From positions 1 through 36,665 of the forward strand of contig JBAYRL010000013.1 of the NCBI GenBank assembly GCA_041676705.1: a stretch of DNA of 36,665 nt, read 5' to 3'. The stretch comes from Acidimicrobiia bacterium (lineage in GTDB: Bacteria > Actinomycetota > Acidimicrobiia > Acidimicrobiales > SKKL01). How positions within the stretch are numbered: position 1 is the first letter of the stretch; each line of letters opens with the position of its first letter. Shown piece by piece: positions 25,593-33,924 of this stretch. A program made the translations under genes and the position numbers. The notes beneath the pieces were generated by a model that worked only from the letters and a program-made list of their open reading frames with translations, searched no databases and was not told the DNA's origin.

Positions 25593-26615
25593 ATGGTTGG
25601 TGTGGTTGAGCGATCGGTTTTGGTGGGTCGTTCTGACAGCAACCGTCCCGAAACGTTAGACACCTTTGTGGGTCAAAGTGATGTTTTGGGACGTTTGCGT
25701 ATTGTGTTGGGCGCTGCGATGGAACGGGGGGAACTTCCTGATCATCTATTGTTTTCCGGGCCGCCAGGGTTAGGTAAAACAACGTTGGCGTATGTTGTGG
25801 CTAACACTCTAGGGTTGCCTGTGGTGGCCACAGCGGCACCTGTTCTTGAAAAACCGGGGGATATTGCTTCCATACTGGTGGGGCTACAAACACCAACCGT
25901 GGTGTTCATCGACGAGATTCACCGTATACCTAGAGTTGTCGCAGAAAGTTTGTATGAGGCTATGGAAGATTACCGGCTTTCGTTGGTGGTAGGTTCTGAT
26001 AGTAATAATCTCTCAGCGGGTTCTGGGCGTATAGGTACCCGCATGCTCCAACTTGATTTGGTCCCGTTTGTTTTGGTGGGTGCTACCACCCAAACAGGTT
26101 TGTTACCTGCCCCTTTCTTAGACCGGTTTGGATTCACAGGGAGGCTTCAGTTGTATGACACCACTACTTTGGCGACGATTGTGGCTAACACCGCCAAGTT
26201 TTTAGGGTTTCGTTTAACGCTGGCGGGGGCGACTGCTGTTGCGTCGCGTTCCCGTGGCACACCTCGTGTAGCTAAAACTTTGTGTGTAAGGGTTCGTGAC
26301 TGGGCCCAGCTTAACAACGTTGATGTGGTTGGTGCTGACGACACTATCGAAGCGTTAAGAGTGTTTGGTGTTGACTCTGCGGGTCTCGATCAAACAGGTT
26401 TAGATATTTTAACTAACTTGTGTGTCCGTTTCGATGGGGGTCCTGTCGGGTTGAACACGTTGGCTGCTTCGGTTGGTGAAGCGCCCAACACAGTAGAAGA
26501 TGTTTACGAACCGTTTTTGTTAGCTCAAGGTTTTTTGAAACGTACCCCTAGAGGTCGTGTGGCAACCGAAACAGCATACAACCATCTAGGACTACCGGTC
26601 CCAACAGCACTCTAA
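25593..26615 (+). CDS. ruvB: Holliday junction branch migration ATPase RuvB
   Basis: A 340-aa protein of normal RuvB length. It shows RPETLDTFVGQ (18-28), Walker A GPPGLGKTT (56-64), Walker B VVFIDEIHR (103-111), sensor 1 GATTQTGLL, LDRFGF, and the C-terminal winged helix with GGPVGLNTLAASVGE and VYEPFLLAQGFLKRTPRGR. RuvB rings pump DNA through Holliday junctions together with RuvA. Neither ruvA nor ruvC is next to it, although they usually share an operon. A RusA-like resolvase gene is divergent from it. The ATG has only AGG immediately before it; GTG codons just downstream are alternatives. Confidence 0.95.
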   Translation: MVGVVERSVLVGRSDSNRPETLDTFVGQSDVLGRLRIVLGAAMERGELPDHLLFSGPPGLGKTTLAYVVANTLGLPVVATAAPVLEKPGDIASILVGLQTPTVVFIDEIHRIPRVVAESLYEAMEDYRLSLVVGSDSNNLSAGSGRIGTRMLQLDLVPFVLVGATTQTGLLPAPFLDRFGFTGRLQLYDTTTLATIVANTAKFLGFRLTLAGATAVASRSRGTPRVAKTLCVRVRDWAQLNNVDVVGADDTIEALRVFGVDSAGLDQTGLDILTNLCVRFDGGPVGLNTLAASVGEAPNTVEDVYEPFLLAQGFLKRTPRGRVATETAYNHLGLPVPTAL

Positions 26616-26695
26616 CCACCACCTCGTGTGTTGGGGCGACCCGGTTTTGTTACCTCTGACTAGCGCTTCAACCGTTTTTAAGGACACCTATTATT

Positions 26696-27307
26696 ATGAG
26701 TATCAAACCCGGCAAATTTGTTACGATCGAAGGGGCGGATGGTACCGGAAAAAGTACCCAAGCTAGAGTGGTAGCTGCCCTGTTGAACGGGTTGTATACT
26801 GCCGAACCGGGTGGCACACCTTTTGGGGAACAGGTCCGTGATCTGGTTTTACATGGCGATAATATAACCCCCATAACAGAAATGTTGTTGTTCGCTGCTA
26901 GCCGGGCTGAACATGTGGAGACAGTAATTAAACCAGCTCTTGCGTCCGGTACCCATGTTATTTGTGACCGGTTTTCGTGGTCTACTTTGGCGTACCAAGG
27001 GTTTGGTCATCGGCTCCCCCTCAACACTCTAACCCAGATCGATGCGGTAGCTACTGGAGGGTTGATCCCCGATCTGATAGTTGTGCTCGATGTCCCAGCA
27101 CACGTTTCTATTGAACGTTTATCGGGTCGCGGTGCGCCTTTAGATCGTTTAGAACGCCTTGGTGACAGTTTTCAAAGTTCGGTACGGGAAGGTTTTAGAC
27201 GTTTACATGAGGAGGCCGCTAACAGTGTTCTTCTAGATGGCACTGGTACCCCCTCGGAAGTTACTTTCCGTATTTTAGAAGCAGTTTCACAACACCTCAG
27301 CTTGTAA
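26696..27307 (+). CDS. tmk: Thymidylate kinase
   Basis: A 203-aa protein that phosphorylates dTMP to dTDP. Visible are the P-loop IEGADGTGKST (11-21), EPGGTPFGEQVR, the DRF motif in VICDRFSWST, AYQG, and the lid region with SGRGAPLDRLERLGDSF. Length and motif order are those of bacterial Tmk. AAGGA lies about 10 nt before the ATG. It lies 80 bp after ruvB on the same strand and may be read with it, and converges on ssb across a shared terminator. It supplies dTTP for replication. Confidence 0.95.
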   Translation: MSIKPGKFVTIEGADGTGKSTQARVVAALLNGLYTAEPGGTPFGEQVRDLVLHGDNITPITEMLLFAASRAEHVETVIKPALASGTHVICDRFSWSTLAYQGFGHRLPLNTLTQIDAVATGGLIPDLIVVLDVPAHVSIERLSGRGAPLDRLERLGDSFQSSVREGFRRLHEEAANSVLLDGTGTPSEVTFRILEAVSQHLSL

Positions 27308-27350
27308 CCCCGAGCCGGCTGCAACTTTTTTGCTGTGGTCATAGATCACA

Positions 27351-27384
27351 AAACCCCTGTCTCAAACATTCAAAACAGGGGTTT
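27351..27384. terminator. Shared terminator between tmk and ssb
   Basis: AAACCCCTGT and ACAGGGGTTT form a 10-bp stem with a 14-nt loop between the convergent stops. ATTTTAT follows on the plus strand. Confidence 0.8.
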
Positions 27385-27396
27385 ATTTTATGGCGT

Positions 27397-27840
27397 TTAG
27401 AAGGGTTCTTCGTCGTAATCTGGGGGTGTCGCATCCGCACCGGCCCCGTTTGACGAGCCACCGGCATAGGATGCGGCAGCACCACCGCCAGATCGTGGGT
27501 TTTTAGTTACTGCCACCGTTGCCCATTTCATGGATGGGGCAACATCGTCAGCAATGATTTCCACCTTGGACCGGCGTTGACGGTCTTCTGTTTCCCAGGA
27601 ACGTTGTGTCATCGCCCCAAAAATGATCACACGATCACCTTTGGTAACGCTTTCAGCAACGTTTTCCGCTAACTGTCGGAAACAGGTGACATCGAAGAAC
27701 GACACATCGTCATCACCGTCTTGTTTCCTGCGGTTCCACGCCACACTAAAAGTGGTGACCGCCATCCCACCAGGGGTGAAACGCAACTCAGGATCGCGGG
27801 TAATGTTTCCCACGATTGTGACAGTGTTGTCATAGGCCAT
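27397..27840 (-). CDS. ssb: Single-stranded DNA-binding protein
   Basis: A 147-aa protein with one OB fold: NTVTIVGNITRDPELRFTPGGMAVTTFSVA, VSFFDVTCFRQLAENVAESVTKGDRV and QRSWETEDRQRRSKVEI. A Gly/Ala/Ser-rich tail leads to the acidic tip DYDEEPF, the docking site for replication and repair partners. It coats single-stranded DNA as a tetramer. The start at 27840 is fixed by a perfect AGGAGG upstream; the open frame before it is non-coding. Being away from rpsF and rpsR, it may be a second, stand-alone ssb, but the usual locus is not in view. Confidence 0.95.
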   Translation of the reverse strand: MAYDNTVTIVGNITRDPELRFTPGGMAVTTFSVAWNRRKQDGDDDVSFFDVTCFRQLAENVAESVTKGDRVIIFGAMTQRSWETEDRQRRSKVEIIADDVAPSMKWATVAVTKNPRSGGGAAASYAGGSSNGAGADATPPDYDEEPF

Positions 27841-28048
27841 TTGTCCTCCTAAAAGGGGTTTGTTTGTTATTAATGGTCTCCCGACACTGTTGCCGCTTTT
27901 TGATTCTAGGCAAACACACGTGTTTAGCGCGCTGGGGGCGTGTTTGGTTGAAACAAGCACAATGTTTGGGTGTTGTGGTAAAGCTTCGCCGGGACACAAG
28001 GTACTGAAGCGTTAAGTAGCTGGTGATAGCCGATTGGGAGGTATGTTG

Positions 28049-28543
28049 ATGTCTTGGGAGTCACCTGGTGTTGTAGCGTTAGAATCTGATCTGGCTTTGG
28101 TGAGAAACCCTAGTTTTGTTAGGGCTGTGCGTACAGCGTTAGCAGCCGACCCTGATAAAGAGCTAGAACCGGGTCGTCCTATTGGAACCCATTTTTTGTT
28201 CCAAACCGATTTTCTACTCACCTGTTGGGTTATCACACCTAAAGCTTTGGTTTTGGTGGAACAACGAACCGATAACACTGTTCAACAATCAATAGTTTTC
28301 CCTTTACACACAGTGTTGCGAACTGTGTTGTTAGTTGAAAACAACATTGTGACGTTTCAAATTGAAATCGGTGGTGACCGCCAAACTCTACGTATAGAAC
28401 CTCAAGGAACAGCAACCGACCAGCCCTATGATGTGACAGGTTTTTTGGCACCAGCTTCTTATGTTTTGGTTGGGGTAACTGAACACGATGTTCGCAGGTT
28501 GTATCGTTTTGCTCAGGTTTTGCGACGACTCAGCCTGTTTTGA
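28049..28543 (+). CDS. Hypothetical protein, about 164 aa
   Basis: I do not recognise this protein. It begins with a short helical part (ALVRNPSFVRAVRTAL), then alternating strands (THFLFQTDFLLTCWVITPKALVLVEQ... TVLLVENNIVTFQIEI) that would suit a small beta-rich fold, perhaps PH-like, and ends with a helix (HDVRRLYRFAQVLRRL). It has no signal peptide or membrane helix. The ATG at 28049 has GGGAGG 7 nt upstream, better than the ATG at 28043. It is divergent from ssb and has its own terminator at 28553-28587. Confidence 0.65.
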   Translation: MSWESPGVVALESDLALVRNPSFVRAVRTALAADPDKELEPGRPIGTHFLFQTDFLLTCWVITPKALVLVEQRTDNTVQQSIVFPLHTVLRTVLLVENNIVTFQIEIGGDRQTLRIEPQGTATDQPYDVTGFLAPASYVLVGVTEHDVRRLYRFAQVLRRLSLF

Positions 28544-28552
28544 CACAAAAAA

Positions 28553-28587
28553 TAGAGAGAGACTAAAACAATTTCGGTCTCTCTCTA
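28553..28587 (+). terminator. Terminator after the 164-aa protein gene
   Basis: TAGAGAGAGAC and GTCTCTCTCTA form an 11-bp stem with a 13-nt loop ten bases past the stop codon. Confidence 0.75.
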
Positions 28588-28774
28588 AATAGGTCTTACT
28601 TTAAAAAGCAGGTCGTTTGGGTACCTCCGGCAAGATCCGGCCAGGTACATCTTCTACTGTGTCAGCCATCCCTCTAGAAACAACCCGGTCTCAAATAAAG
28701 TGGGCCACAGTATGTTAACAAGTGGTTGTTGCCCCGACCCAGGTATGTCTGTCTAAGTTAAACATATGTCTGGT

Positions 28775-30433
28775 TTAGTTGGTGTTGATGATTTGTGTTG
28801 GGTATGGTATATCAACAGTTCCACCGTTGCCTAGAGCTCCTGCGCTTCCAGCGCCCCAACACCAAAGCCCACCCGAGGTGTCGATCGCACAGCTGTGGTA
28901 AAACCCGGCACTGATCTTGTTGACAGGTGCGGTTAGTAACACTGGGGCAGGGGTGTGTCGGTTAGCTGTAGTGTTATCTCCCAGTTGTCCGTTACCGTTG
29001 TTACCCCAACACAAAACTGTGTTTTCGGTGGTGAGTCCGCAACTGTGGTAGAGGTTAGTAGTAATCGCTGTGAATGTTTCGTTGGATACCACTTCTATAG
29101 GAGTGTGTTTGTATCCTGAACCGGCCACACCAACCCCGCCAGTGTTGTTCCAACCCCAACACCACGCTTTACCAACGGTGTCTATAGCACAAGAGTGTGC
29201 CTCTCCTGTAGATATGGCAGTAAAGGTACGGTTAGTGGTCACAGCTGTTGGGATGTAGCGTGGGCTTGTGTCCCCTACACCTGCTTCACCGCTCGTGTTA
29301 GCTCCCCAGCACCACGCCTTGCCGTTAGTGTCGAGAGCGCACACAGTTGTAGAGCCGGCTGAGATAGTTGTGTAAGATCTGTTTCCTGCTACTGGGGTGG
29401 GGACAGATTGGGTGGCAGTGTTCCCATTTCCCAGCTGACCAGTTCCGTTGTAGCCCCAACACCACGCTTTGTCTTCGGTGTCGATTGCGCAGCTGTGAAA
29501 CTGTGCATTTGTGACATTTGTAAATGTGTGGTTGCCAGCTACTGGGGTTGGGACAAGCTGGTTTGTTTCGTTTCCGGTTCCGAGACGGTAGTTGCTACCT
29601 TGTCCCCAACACCACGCTTTGCCTTCGGTGTCGATCGCACAGCTGTGAAAAGAGTGGGTGGTTATGGAGGTGAAGACATGGTTACCGGCTACAGGTGTGG
29701 GGACAAGCTCGTTTTGAACCCCAGGCTTATTTACACCTAGCTGGCCTTGTTGGTTACGACCCCAACACCAGACCCCTCCGTTAGTGTCAAGTCCGCAGCT
29801 GTGCAGCGTCCCAGCTGCTATTGACGCCCATTTGAGTTGTGGGTTAGTTGGGATATTTTCAAGGGTATGCCCAGCCAGGTCAGTAGGTGGCACACCTGGA
29901 ACTGCACCGTTTTCAACTGCGCTTATCGGAGTTAACTTTTCGTTTTCTATAGTTTCAGAGTCTAGGCACCCGCCGTAAATAACACCTCTTGGTGGTGCTG
30001 TTATAACACACCAGCCATGCTCTGATGCTTTAACTAGTACCAGTGTCGTTGGGGAACGGATAAAACCTATTTCACCGACGGTAGGCCACTGGTTGTTCTC
30101 TACTGGAACAACAAAGCTGTCCACAAACGGGCTGTCCAGATCGGTGTTAACAGACCAGTCCTCTATTGCCTCTAGCACCGCTTGTAACCCTGTTTGAGTT
30201 ACCCAAGTTTCATCCCCTGAAAACGCTAACAGGGTTTGCGCTTCCCGCGCAACTGTTTTAAGGGCCAGCAGTTCTAGATCGTTTTGAGCACGGTTAACAA
30301 CCCTAGAGTACCCGACAAATGCGACAACGATCAGCGCTAAACCAACAAGTAAAGAAAGTATAACTTCAAGGATCGTGAGCCCTTTATACCTCTTTGTTGT
30401 TCGACTGTCGCTGTTACCTTGAAAGGACCACAT
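28775..30433 (-). CDS. Prepilin-RCC1 seven-blade propeller fusion, full length
   Basis: A 552-aa protein. The N-terminus has a prepilin signal, RYKG^LTILEVILSLLVGLALIVV, with Glu at +5. Residues about 50-190 match the pseudopilin part of the protein at 1-1311 (LALKTVAREAQTLLAFSG; WCVITAPPRGVIYGGC). From about 205 on there are seven RCC1-like repeats of about 50 residues, each with HSCAIDT..KAWCWG, enough for a closed seven-blade propeller. Each blade carries two cysteines, so disulfides after export are likely. It should be inserted in a pilus-like filament with the propeller displayed. Unlike the paralogue it lacks a long Thr/Pro linker. It is alone on its strand here, 8-9 kb from the major pilin gene. 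No ribosome binding site is evident before the ATG. Confidence 0.85.
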   Translation of the reverse strand: MWSFQGNSDSRTTKRYKGLTILEVILSLLVGLALIVVAFVGYSRVVNRAQNDLELLALKTVAREAQTLLAFSGDETWVTQTGLQAVLEAIEDWSVNTDLDSPFVDSFVVPVENNQWPTVGEIGFIRSPTTLVLVKASEHGWCVITAPPRGVIYGGCLDSETIENEKLTPISAVENGAVPGVPPTDLAGHTLENIPTNPQLKWASIAAGTLHSCGLDTNGGVWCWGRNQQGQLGVNKPGVQNELVPTPVAGNHVFTSITTHSFHSCAIDTEGKAWCWGQGSNYRLGTGNETNQLVPTPVAGNHTFTNVTNAQFHSCAIDTEDKAWCWGYNGTGQLGNGNTATQSVPTPVAGNRSYTTISAGSTTVCALDTNGKAWCWGANTSGEAGVGDTSPRYIPTAVTTNRTFTAISTGEAHSCAIDTVGKAWCWGWNNTGGVGVAGSGYKHTPIEVVSNETFTAITTNLYHSCGLTTENTVLCWGNNGNGQLGDNTTANRHTPAPVLLTAPVNKISAGFYHSCAIDTSGGLWCWGAGSAGALGNGGTVDIPYPTQIINTN

Positions 30434-30600
30434 CTTTATTAGAGTGCCTCAACATGCTCCAGGTAACAGTGATGTTAAAGAACTGCCCACCAACCCATAG
30501 ATATTTTGGTGTAGTTGCTACCAGATTTTGGGGTATCTGCACCTTTGAATCTGTGACATGTCGAAGGTAGGTAAAGAAACTGTCCTTGAAAAACGTTTTT

Positions 30601-30610
30601 GGGGGGGGGG
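30601..30610. repeat. Homopolymer tract of ten G
   Basis: Ten consecutive G follow AAAAACGTTTTT in the leader between the pilin-RCC1 gene and the nuclease gene, about 105 bp before the likely nuclease start. Such tracts slip during replication and can vary expression. Confidence 0.6.
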
Positions 30611-30714
30611 ATGTTGAGTGTTCTTTGAACGCTTTGTTGGTGTTGTTCGCAGTGGGGTATGCGCCAACGGTTGGCTACACAACGTTAGTTGTGTCTTTGC
30701 AAAGGAAAGGTTTT

Positions 30715-32709
30715 ATGGACAACACCTATGTTTTGCCGCCCCAAGGTGGTTACGCCGCTAAAGGGCGTTGTGATTACAAAATCCATTTGGAGTACGACCC
30801 AACAGTTTCTAACGATCTGAAACTAGAACCGTCTGTGGCTGCTTTGGCCCGTATGGAAGACGGTAACGTTTTTGAAACTAAAATTGGGGAGCTACTCCAA
30901 AACACCTATAGCGCTGATCAGGCTGTGTTTTTAGAAGGTGATCGTAGCCCCGAATCTAAAACAGCGCGGGAAAAAGCTACGATAGCAGCGATGGATAACG
31001 GTGTTCGGTTTATTTGGAACGCGCGTCTCCCAGTTGATGAAAACAAGGTGCGTATATCTGAACCTGACGCTATGATCCGTTTGGGTCGCAACCGTCACGG
31101 TAACTGGGCCTATGCTCCTGTGGATGTTAAACATCACAAGTCTGTGACTGGTGGGCGTAAACCTGAAGAATGGTTGACCGCACCGTTTACACAACTTGAC
31201 CCTACCTTGAGTGCACCTACTGAACTTGGTGATGGGGCGCCGTGGCTGGTTGATGGGATGCAGTTAGCTCACTATTACCGGCATTTAGAATCTTTGGGTT
31301 ACGCCCAAGATATAACTGGTGACCTCGACGACCCTGATGTGTTGTGGGGTGCTGTTATTGGTAAAGATGAGGTGTTTGTTTGGGTTGATCTTCTAGCACC
31401 TATCTGGAAAGATCCACGATCTTCTAAACTCACCCGGTTTTCTGCGCTTGATCTTTATGACGAAGCGTTTGCGTTACGGCGCAATATTGCTTTGAATGCG
31501 TTGCGTCGGGGCGACGATCCTAGTGTAGAACCTCTAGCCAGCCCGGTCCGTCAAACTGAATGTGGTGAATGTCCGTGGCGTGCGGTTTGCGCGGAACGTT
31601 TAGCTGAAGCTGATCATGTGTCTCTTTTGGCTGGGGTTACTATTCGTAATGTGGAAACGTTAGAAGATGCCGGTATTTCTCGTAGGGAACAACTTGCAGC
31701 GCTACACGCCCCTACAGCGATATTAGCTGACGCTTTGTACGGCAAAAAAGTATCGCTCACCGAATGGATAAATGAGGCTGGCACGATGCATCCCGAAGCG
31801 ACACCTTCGATGCTTTTTGAAGAGCGTCGTAACCGCAACACGTTGGCCGATCTGGTTGAGCAGGCAGGGTTTGACACTGCTTCAGATATTGCTCGTTTAG
31901 ATACCAACACAGCACGTGTTGTGGATGCTGGCAACGGACGTGTTTTGAAACATATTGACACGGCCCGTGTTTTTTTTGAACAAAAAGCGTTTAAAGCGCG
32001 TAACGTTGAAGAGTTGTCTCTCCACCGGGGCCATATCGAACTAGATGTGGATATGGAAAACGATCCTGGTGATAACGGCATTGTGTATTTGTGGGGTACT
32101 TATCTCACAGTACGAGGCGAACTCTCAGATACTGTCGAACACGGTTATCGAGGGTTTTACACTTTCGAACAAGGCGACATTTCTGGGGAAGCACAGGCTT
32201 TTGTGGATCTTTGGGACTACATCGAAAGTTTACGTGTTCTAGCCGCTAAATATAACTACACGTTCCGTGCGTACTGTTACACTGCTGCGGAGCATCGCTG
32301 TATGCGCCAGGTAGTTACCCGCAGCCCCGATTATGTGGGGATGCCAACCCTGGAACAAGTCGACGCTTTTGTAGCTGGCCCGGAATGGGTCGATCTGTAC
32401 GATGTGGTCGCTAAAGAAGTTGTTTGGCCAACTGAACGGCTGTCTTTAAAAGACATCGCACAATTCACAGGTTTCCACTGGCGCGACGATGACCCTTCAG
32501 GTGCTAACTCGGTTGTGTGGTACCAGTCTGCTGTTTCAGACCCTGACCCTGAGGTCCGTTTAGAGAACCAGGAACGTGTCCTTACCTATAACGAAGACGA
32601 TGTGATCGCTACGAAATGGGTCCGTAACTGGTTAGATGAAAGACAAAGTAGCGGTGAGCTGCAACCGGTTTCTGAACTAGAAAACCGTTACAGCGCTGCT
32701 CTTGTCTGA
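30715..32709 (+). CDS. TM0106-type RecB-like nuclease with C-terminal exonuclease-like domain
   Basis: A 664-aa protein. The first half resembles TM0106-type RecB-like nucleases: EPDAMIRLG...YAPVDVKHHK supplies PD-(D/E)xK residues, and Cys19 together with Cys283, Cys286 and Cys292 (CGECPWRAVC) matches the four-cysteine Fe-S pattern of Cas4 and AddB. Helix-hairpin-helix-like segments follow (GVTIRNVETLEDAGI). The C-terminal part resembles the RNase H-like YprB exonuclease fold: IELDVDMEND with acidic residues near 443-449, and a final YNEDDVIATKWV. Such proteins process DNA ends, but their exact role is not established. The ATG at 30715 has AAAGGAAAGG upstream; the frame is open earlier across the G tract but is unlikely to be translated. 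Confidence 0.85.
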   Translation: MDNTYVLPPQGGYAAKGRCDYKIHLEYDPTVSNDLKLEPSVAALARMEDGNVFETKIGELLQNTYSADQAVFLEGDRSPESKTAREKATIAAMDNGVRFIWNARLPVDENKVRISEPDAMIRLGRNRHGNWAYAPVDVKHHKSVTGGRKPEEWLTAPFTQLDPTLSAPTELGDGAPWLVDGMQLAHYYRHLESLGYAQDITGDLDDPDVLWGAVIGKDEVFVWVDLLAPIWKDPRSSKLTRFSALDLYDEAFALRRNIALNALRRGDDPSVEPLASPVRQTECGECPWRAVCAERLAEADHVSLLAGVTIRNVETLEDAGISRREQLAALHAPTAILADALYGKKVSLTEWINEAGTMHPEATPSMLFEERRNRNTLADLVEQAGFDTASDIARLDTNTARVVDAGNGRVLKHIDTARVFFEQKAFKARNVEELSLHRGHIELDVDMENDPGDNGIVYLWGTYLTVRGELSDTVEHGYRGFYTFEQGDISGEAQAFVDLWDYIESLRVLAAKYNYTFRAYCYTAAEHRCMRQVVTRSPDYVGMPTLEQVDAFVAGPEWVDLYDVVAKEVVWPTERLSLKDIAQFTGFHWRDDDPSGANSVVWYQSAVSDPDPEVRLENQERVLTYNEDDVIATKWVRNWLDERQSSGELQPVSELENRYSAALV

Positions 32710-32768
32710 CATGGCTGTGCTGTAACACCCTTTTTAGGTTTGCTAGCCCAAGGTGTAACAACCTGACG

Positions 32769-32811
32769 GATGCTCCCATTCAACATTTTTGTTGATGGGA
32801 GCATCTTTTTT
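32769..32811 (+). terminator. Strong terminator after the nuclease gene
   Basis: GATGCTCCCA plus CAAC pairs with GTTG plus TGGGAGCATC around a short T loop, followed by seven T. It ends the nuclease transcript just before the thioredoxin-like gene. Confidence 0.9.
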
Positions 32812-32830
32812 TGCGCCGACAGTGCTGGTA

Positions 32831-33154
32831 ATGGAACGTTCCAAGCTACGCCCAAGCCAGCACAACTATCTAGAGTTACCTACCTGTTTTCACGATGGTG
32901 TAGTTGTTTTTGGTGCTCGTTGGTGCGCGCCTTTTGTTTATCTTCTCCACCAGTTCGAACCATTAGAAGAACCTGTCTTTGAACGTCTTAGTTTTTACGA
33001 TGTTGACACCCCTGATGGGGTTCGTTTAGCTGACATTTTTGGTGTTAAAACTTTACCTACATTGTTGAGTTTCAAAAACGGGGTGAATCTGCGCAGGGTT
33101 ACCGATCCCTTTAACATGGCGACCATTAGAGAGGAGCTGCAAAACATCACATAG
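32831..33154 (+). CDS. Thioredoxin-like protein lacking the second active-site Cys
   Basis: The 107-aa protein has thioredoxin length and order: GVVVFGARWCAPFVYLL, FYDVDTPDGVRLADIFGVKTLPTLLSFKNGV and a C-terminal helix. The cis-proline loop (TLPT) is intact. The active site reads WCAPF where thioredoxins have WCGPC, so only the N-terminal cysteine remains. It could work as a monothiol reductase, a mixed-disulfide binder or a non-redox partner, but not as a normal dithiol thioredoxin. There is no signal peptide, so it is cytoplasmic. The ATG at 32831 gives the right length; an earlier in-frame codon at 32789 lies inside the terminator. Confidence 0.75.
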   Translation: MERSKLRPSQHNYLELPTCFHDGVVVFGARWCAPFVYLLHQFEPLEEPVFERLSFYDVDTPDGVRLADIFGVKTLPTLLSFKNGVNLRRVTDPFNMATIREELQNIT

Positions 33155-33246
33155 TAGCTTCTGCAAAGATACAGGTTGTTATACCAACCGTGCCATAACA
33201 GACGGTAGAGGTGTGGTGGGCTGTAGTGGTGTGTCACAATAGTGGT

Positions 33247-33879
33247 ATGGGTGTTTTGATTCCAGGGTGGGTACCTCCCATACTTTTTGACACAGAAACT
33301 TTGGAACGGTTAGGTCCGTGTGGAGTGCGTGTTGGTAACCGTGTCGAGATCGACTTAGACCAAGCTGCCCAGGTGCTTTCCCCTACCGAAGTGGCCCGTC
33401 TCGATTGTTACGCAACACATGTGGCAGGTTTCGTGCCACGACCAGGCACTAAAGAAGCAGTCGTTGTAGTGTCCCGTCCCTTGTTGAAAAAGAAACAACA
33501 GGACAACACCCAAGGCAAAGTAGATCTTCTAGAGGAGGTTCAAGGGTTTAACAATATTCCTGTAGTTGCGCAGCTCGTCACCGAAATTTTAGGGCCAGAT
33601 CCTAGCTGGGACACGCTTGGTTACCGGTTTGGGTTGTTAAACGTTACTGTAGAACCCCACAAATCTTTTGTTAAAACCAGCTTTGAGGTGCCTTCACCAG
33701 CAAAATGGGTATTGGCACTTGGTGGAGGGTCGTTACCTAACGAACTGTTCCGTCGGGTAGAGATCACTTCTAGTCATGCTAAATGGCGGAAACGTAGAGC
33801 ACGGCGACTAGTTGAGCTACACGTTTATGCGGTGGAGGTTTGGCCCGACCCACAACAGGTTTGTTTGTCTGGGGGTTAA
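33247..33879 (+). CDS. Hypothetical protein, 210 aa
   Basis: No family recognised. The protein is soluble, with alternating strands and helices and a basic C-terminal segment (KWRKRRARRLVELHVYAVEVW). That segment might bind nucleic acid, but nothing else supports this. The ATG at 33247 reads into MGVLIPGWVPPILFD; the earlier open codons (from 33211) look non-coding. It lies 92 bp after the thioredoxin-like gene on the same strand and ends at a terminator shared with the convergent gene. Confidence 0.6.
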   Translation: MGVLIPGWVPPILFDTETLERLGPCGVRVGNRVEIDLDQAAQVLSPTEVARLDCYATHVAGFVPRPGTKEAVVVVSRPLLKKKQQDNTQGKVDLLEEVQGFNNIPVVAQLVTEILGPDPSWDTLGYRFGLLNVTVEPHKSFVKTSFEVPSPAKWVLALGGGSLPNELFRRVEITSSHAKWRKRRARRLVELHVYAVEVWPDPQQVCLSGG

Positions 33880-33886
33880 ACACAAA

Positions 33887-33915
33887 ACCCCACCACACGA
33901 AACCGGTGGTGGGGT
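33887..33915. terminator. Bidirectional terminator between convergent genes
   Basis: ACCCCACCAC and GTGGTGGGGT form a 10-bp stem with a 9-nt loop between the stops at 33879 and 33925. Confidence 0.8.
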
Positions 33916-33924
33916 AATAGTTGT

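Noticed and set aside
27841..27999. N-terminal extension of Ssb by 53 codons
   Set aside because: A perfect AGGAGG precedes the ATG at 27840, and the extension has no similarity to Ssb.
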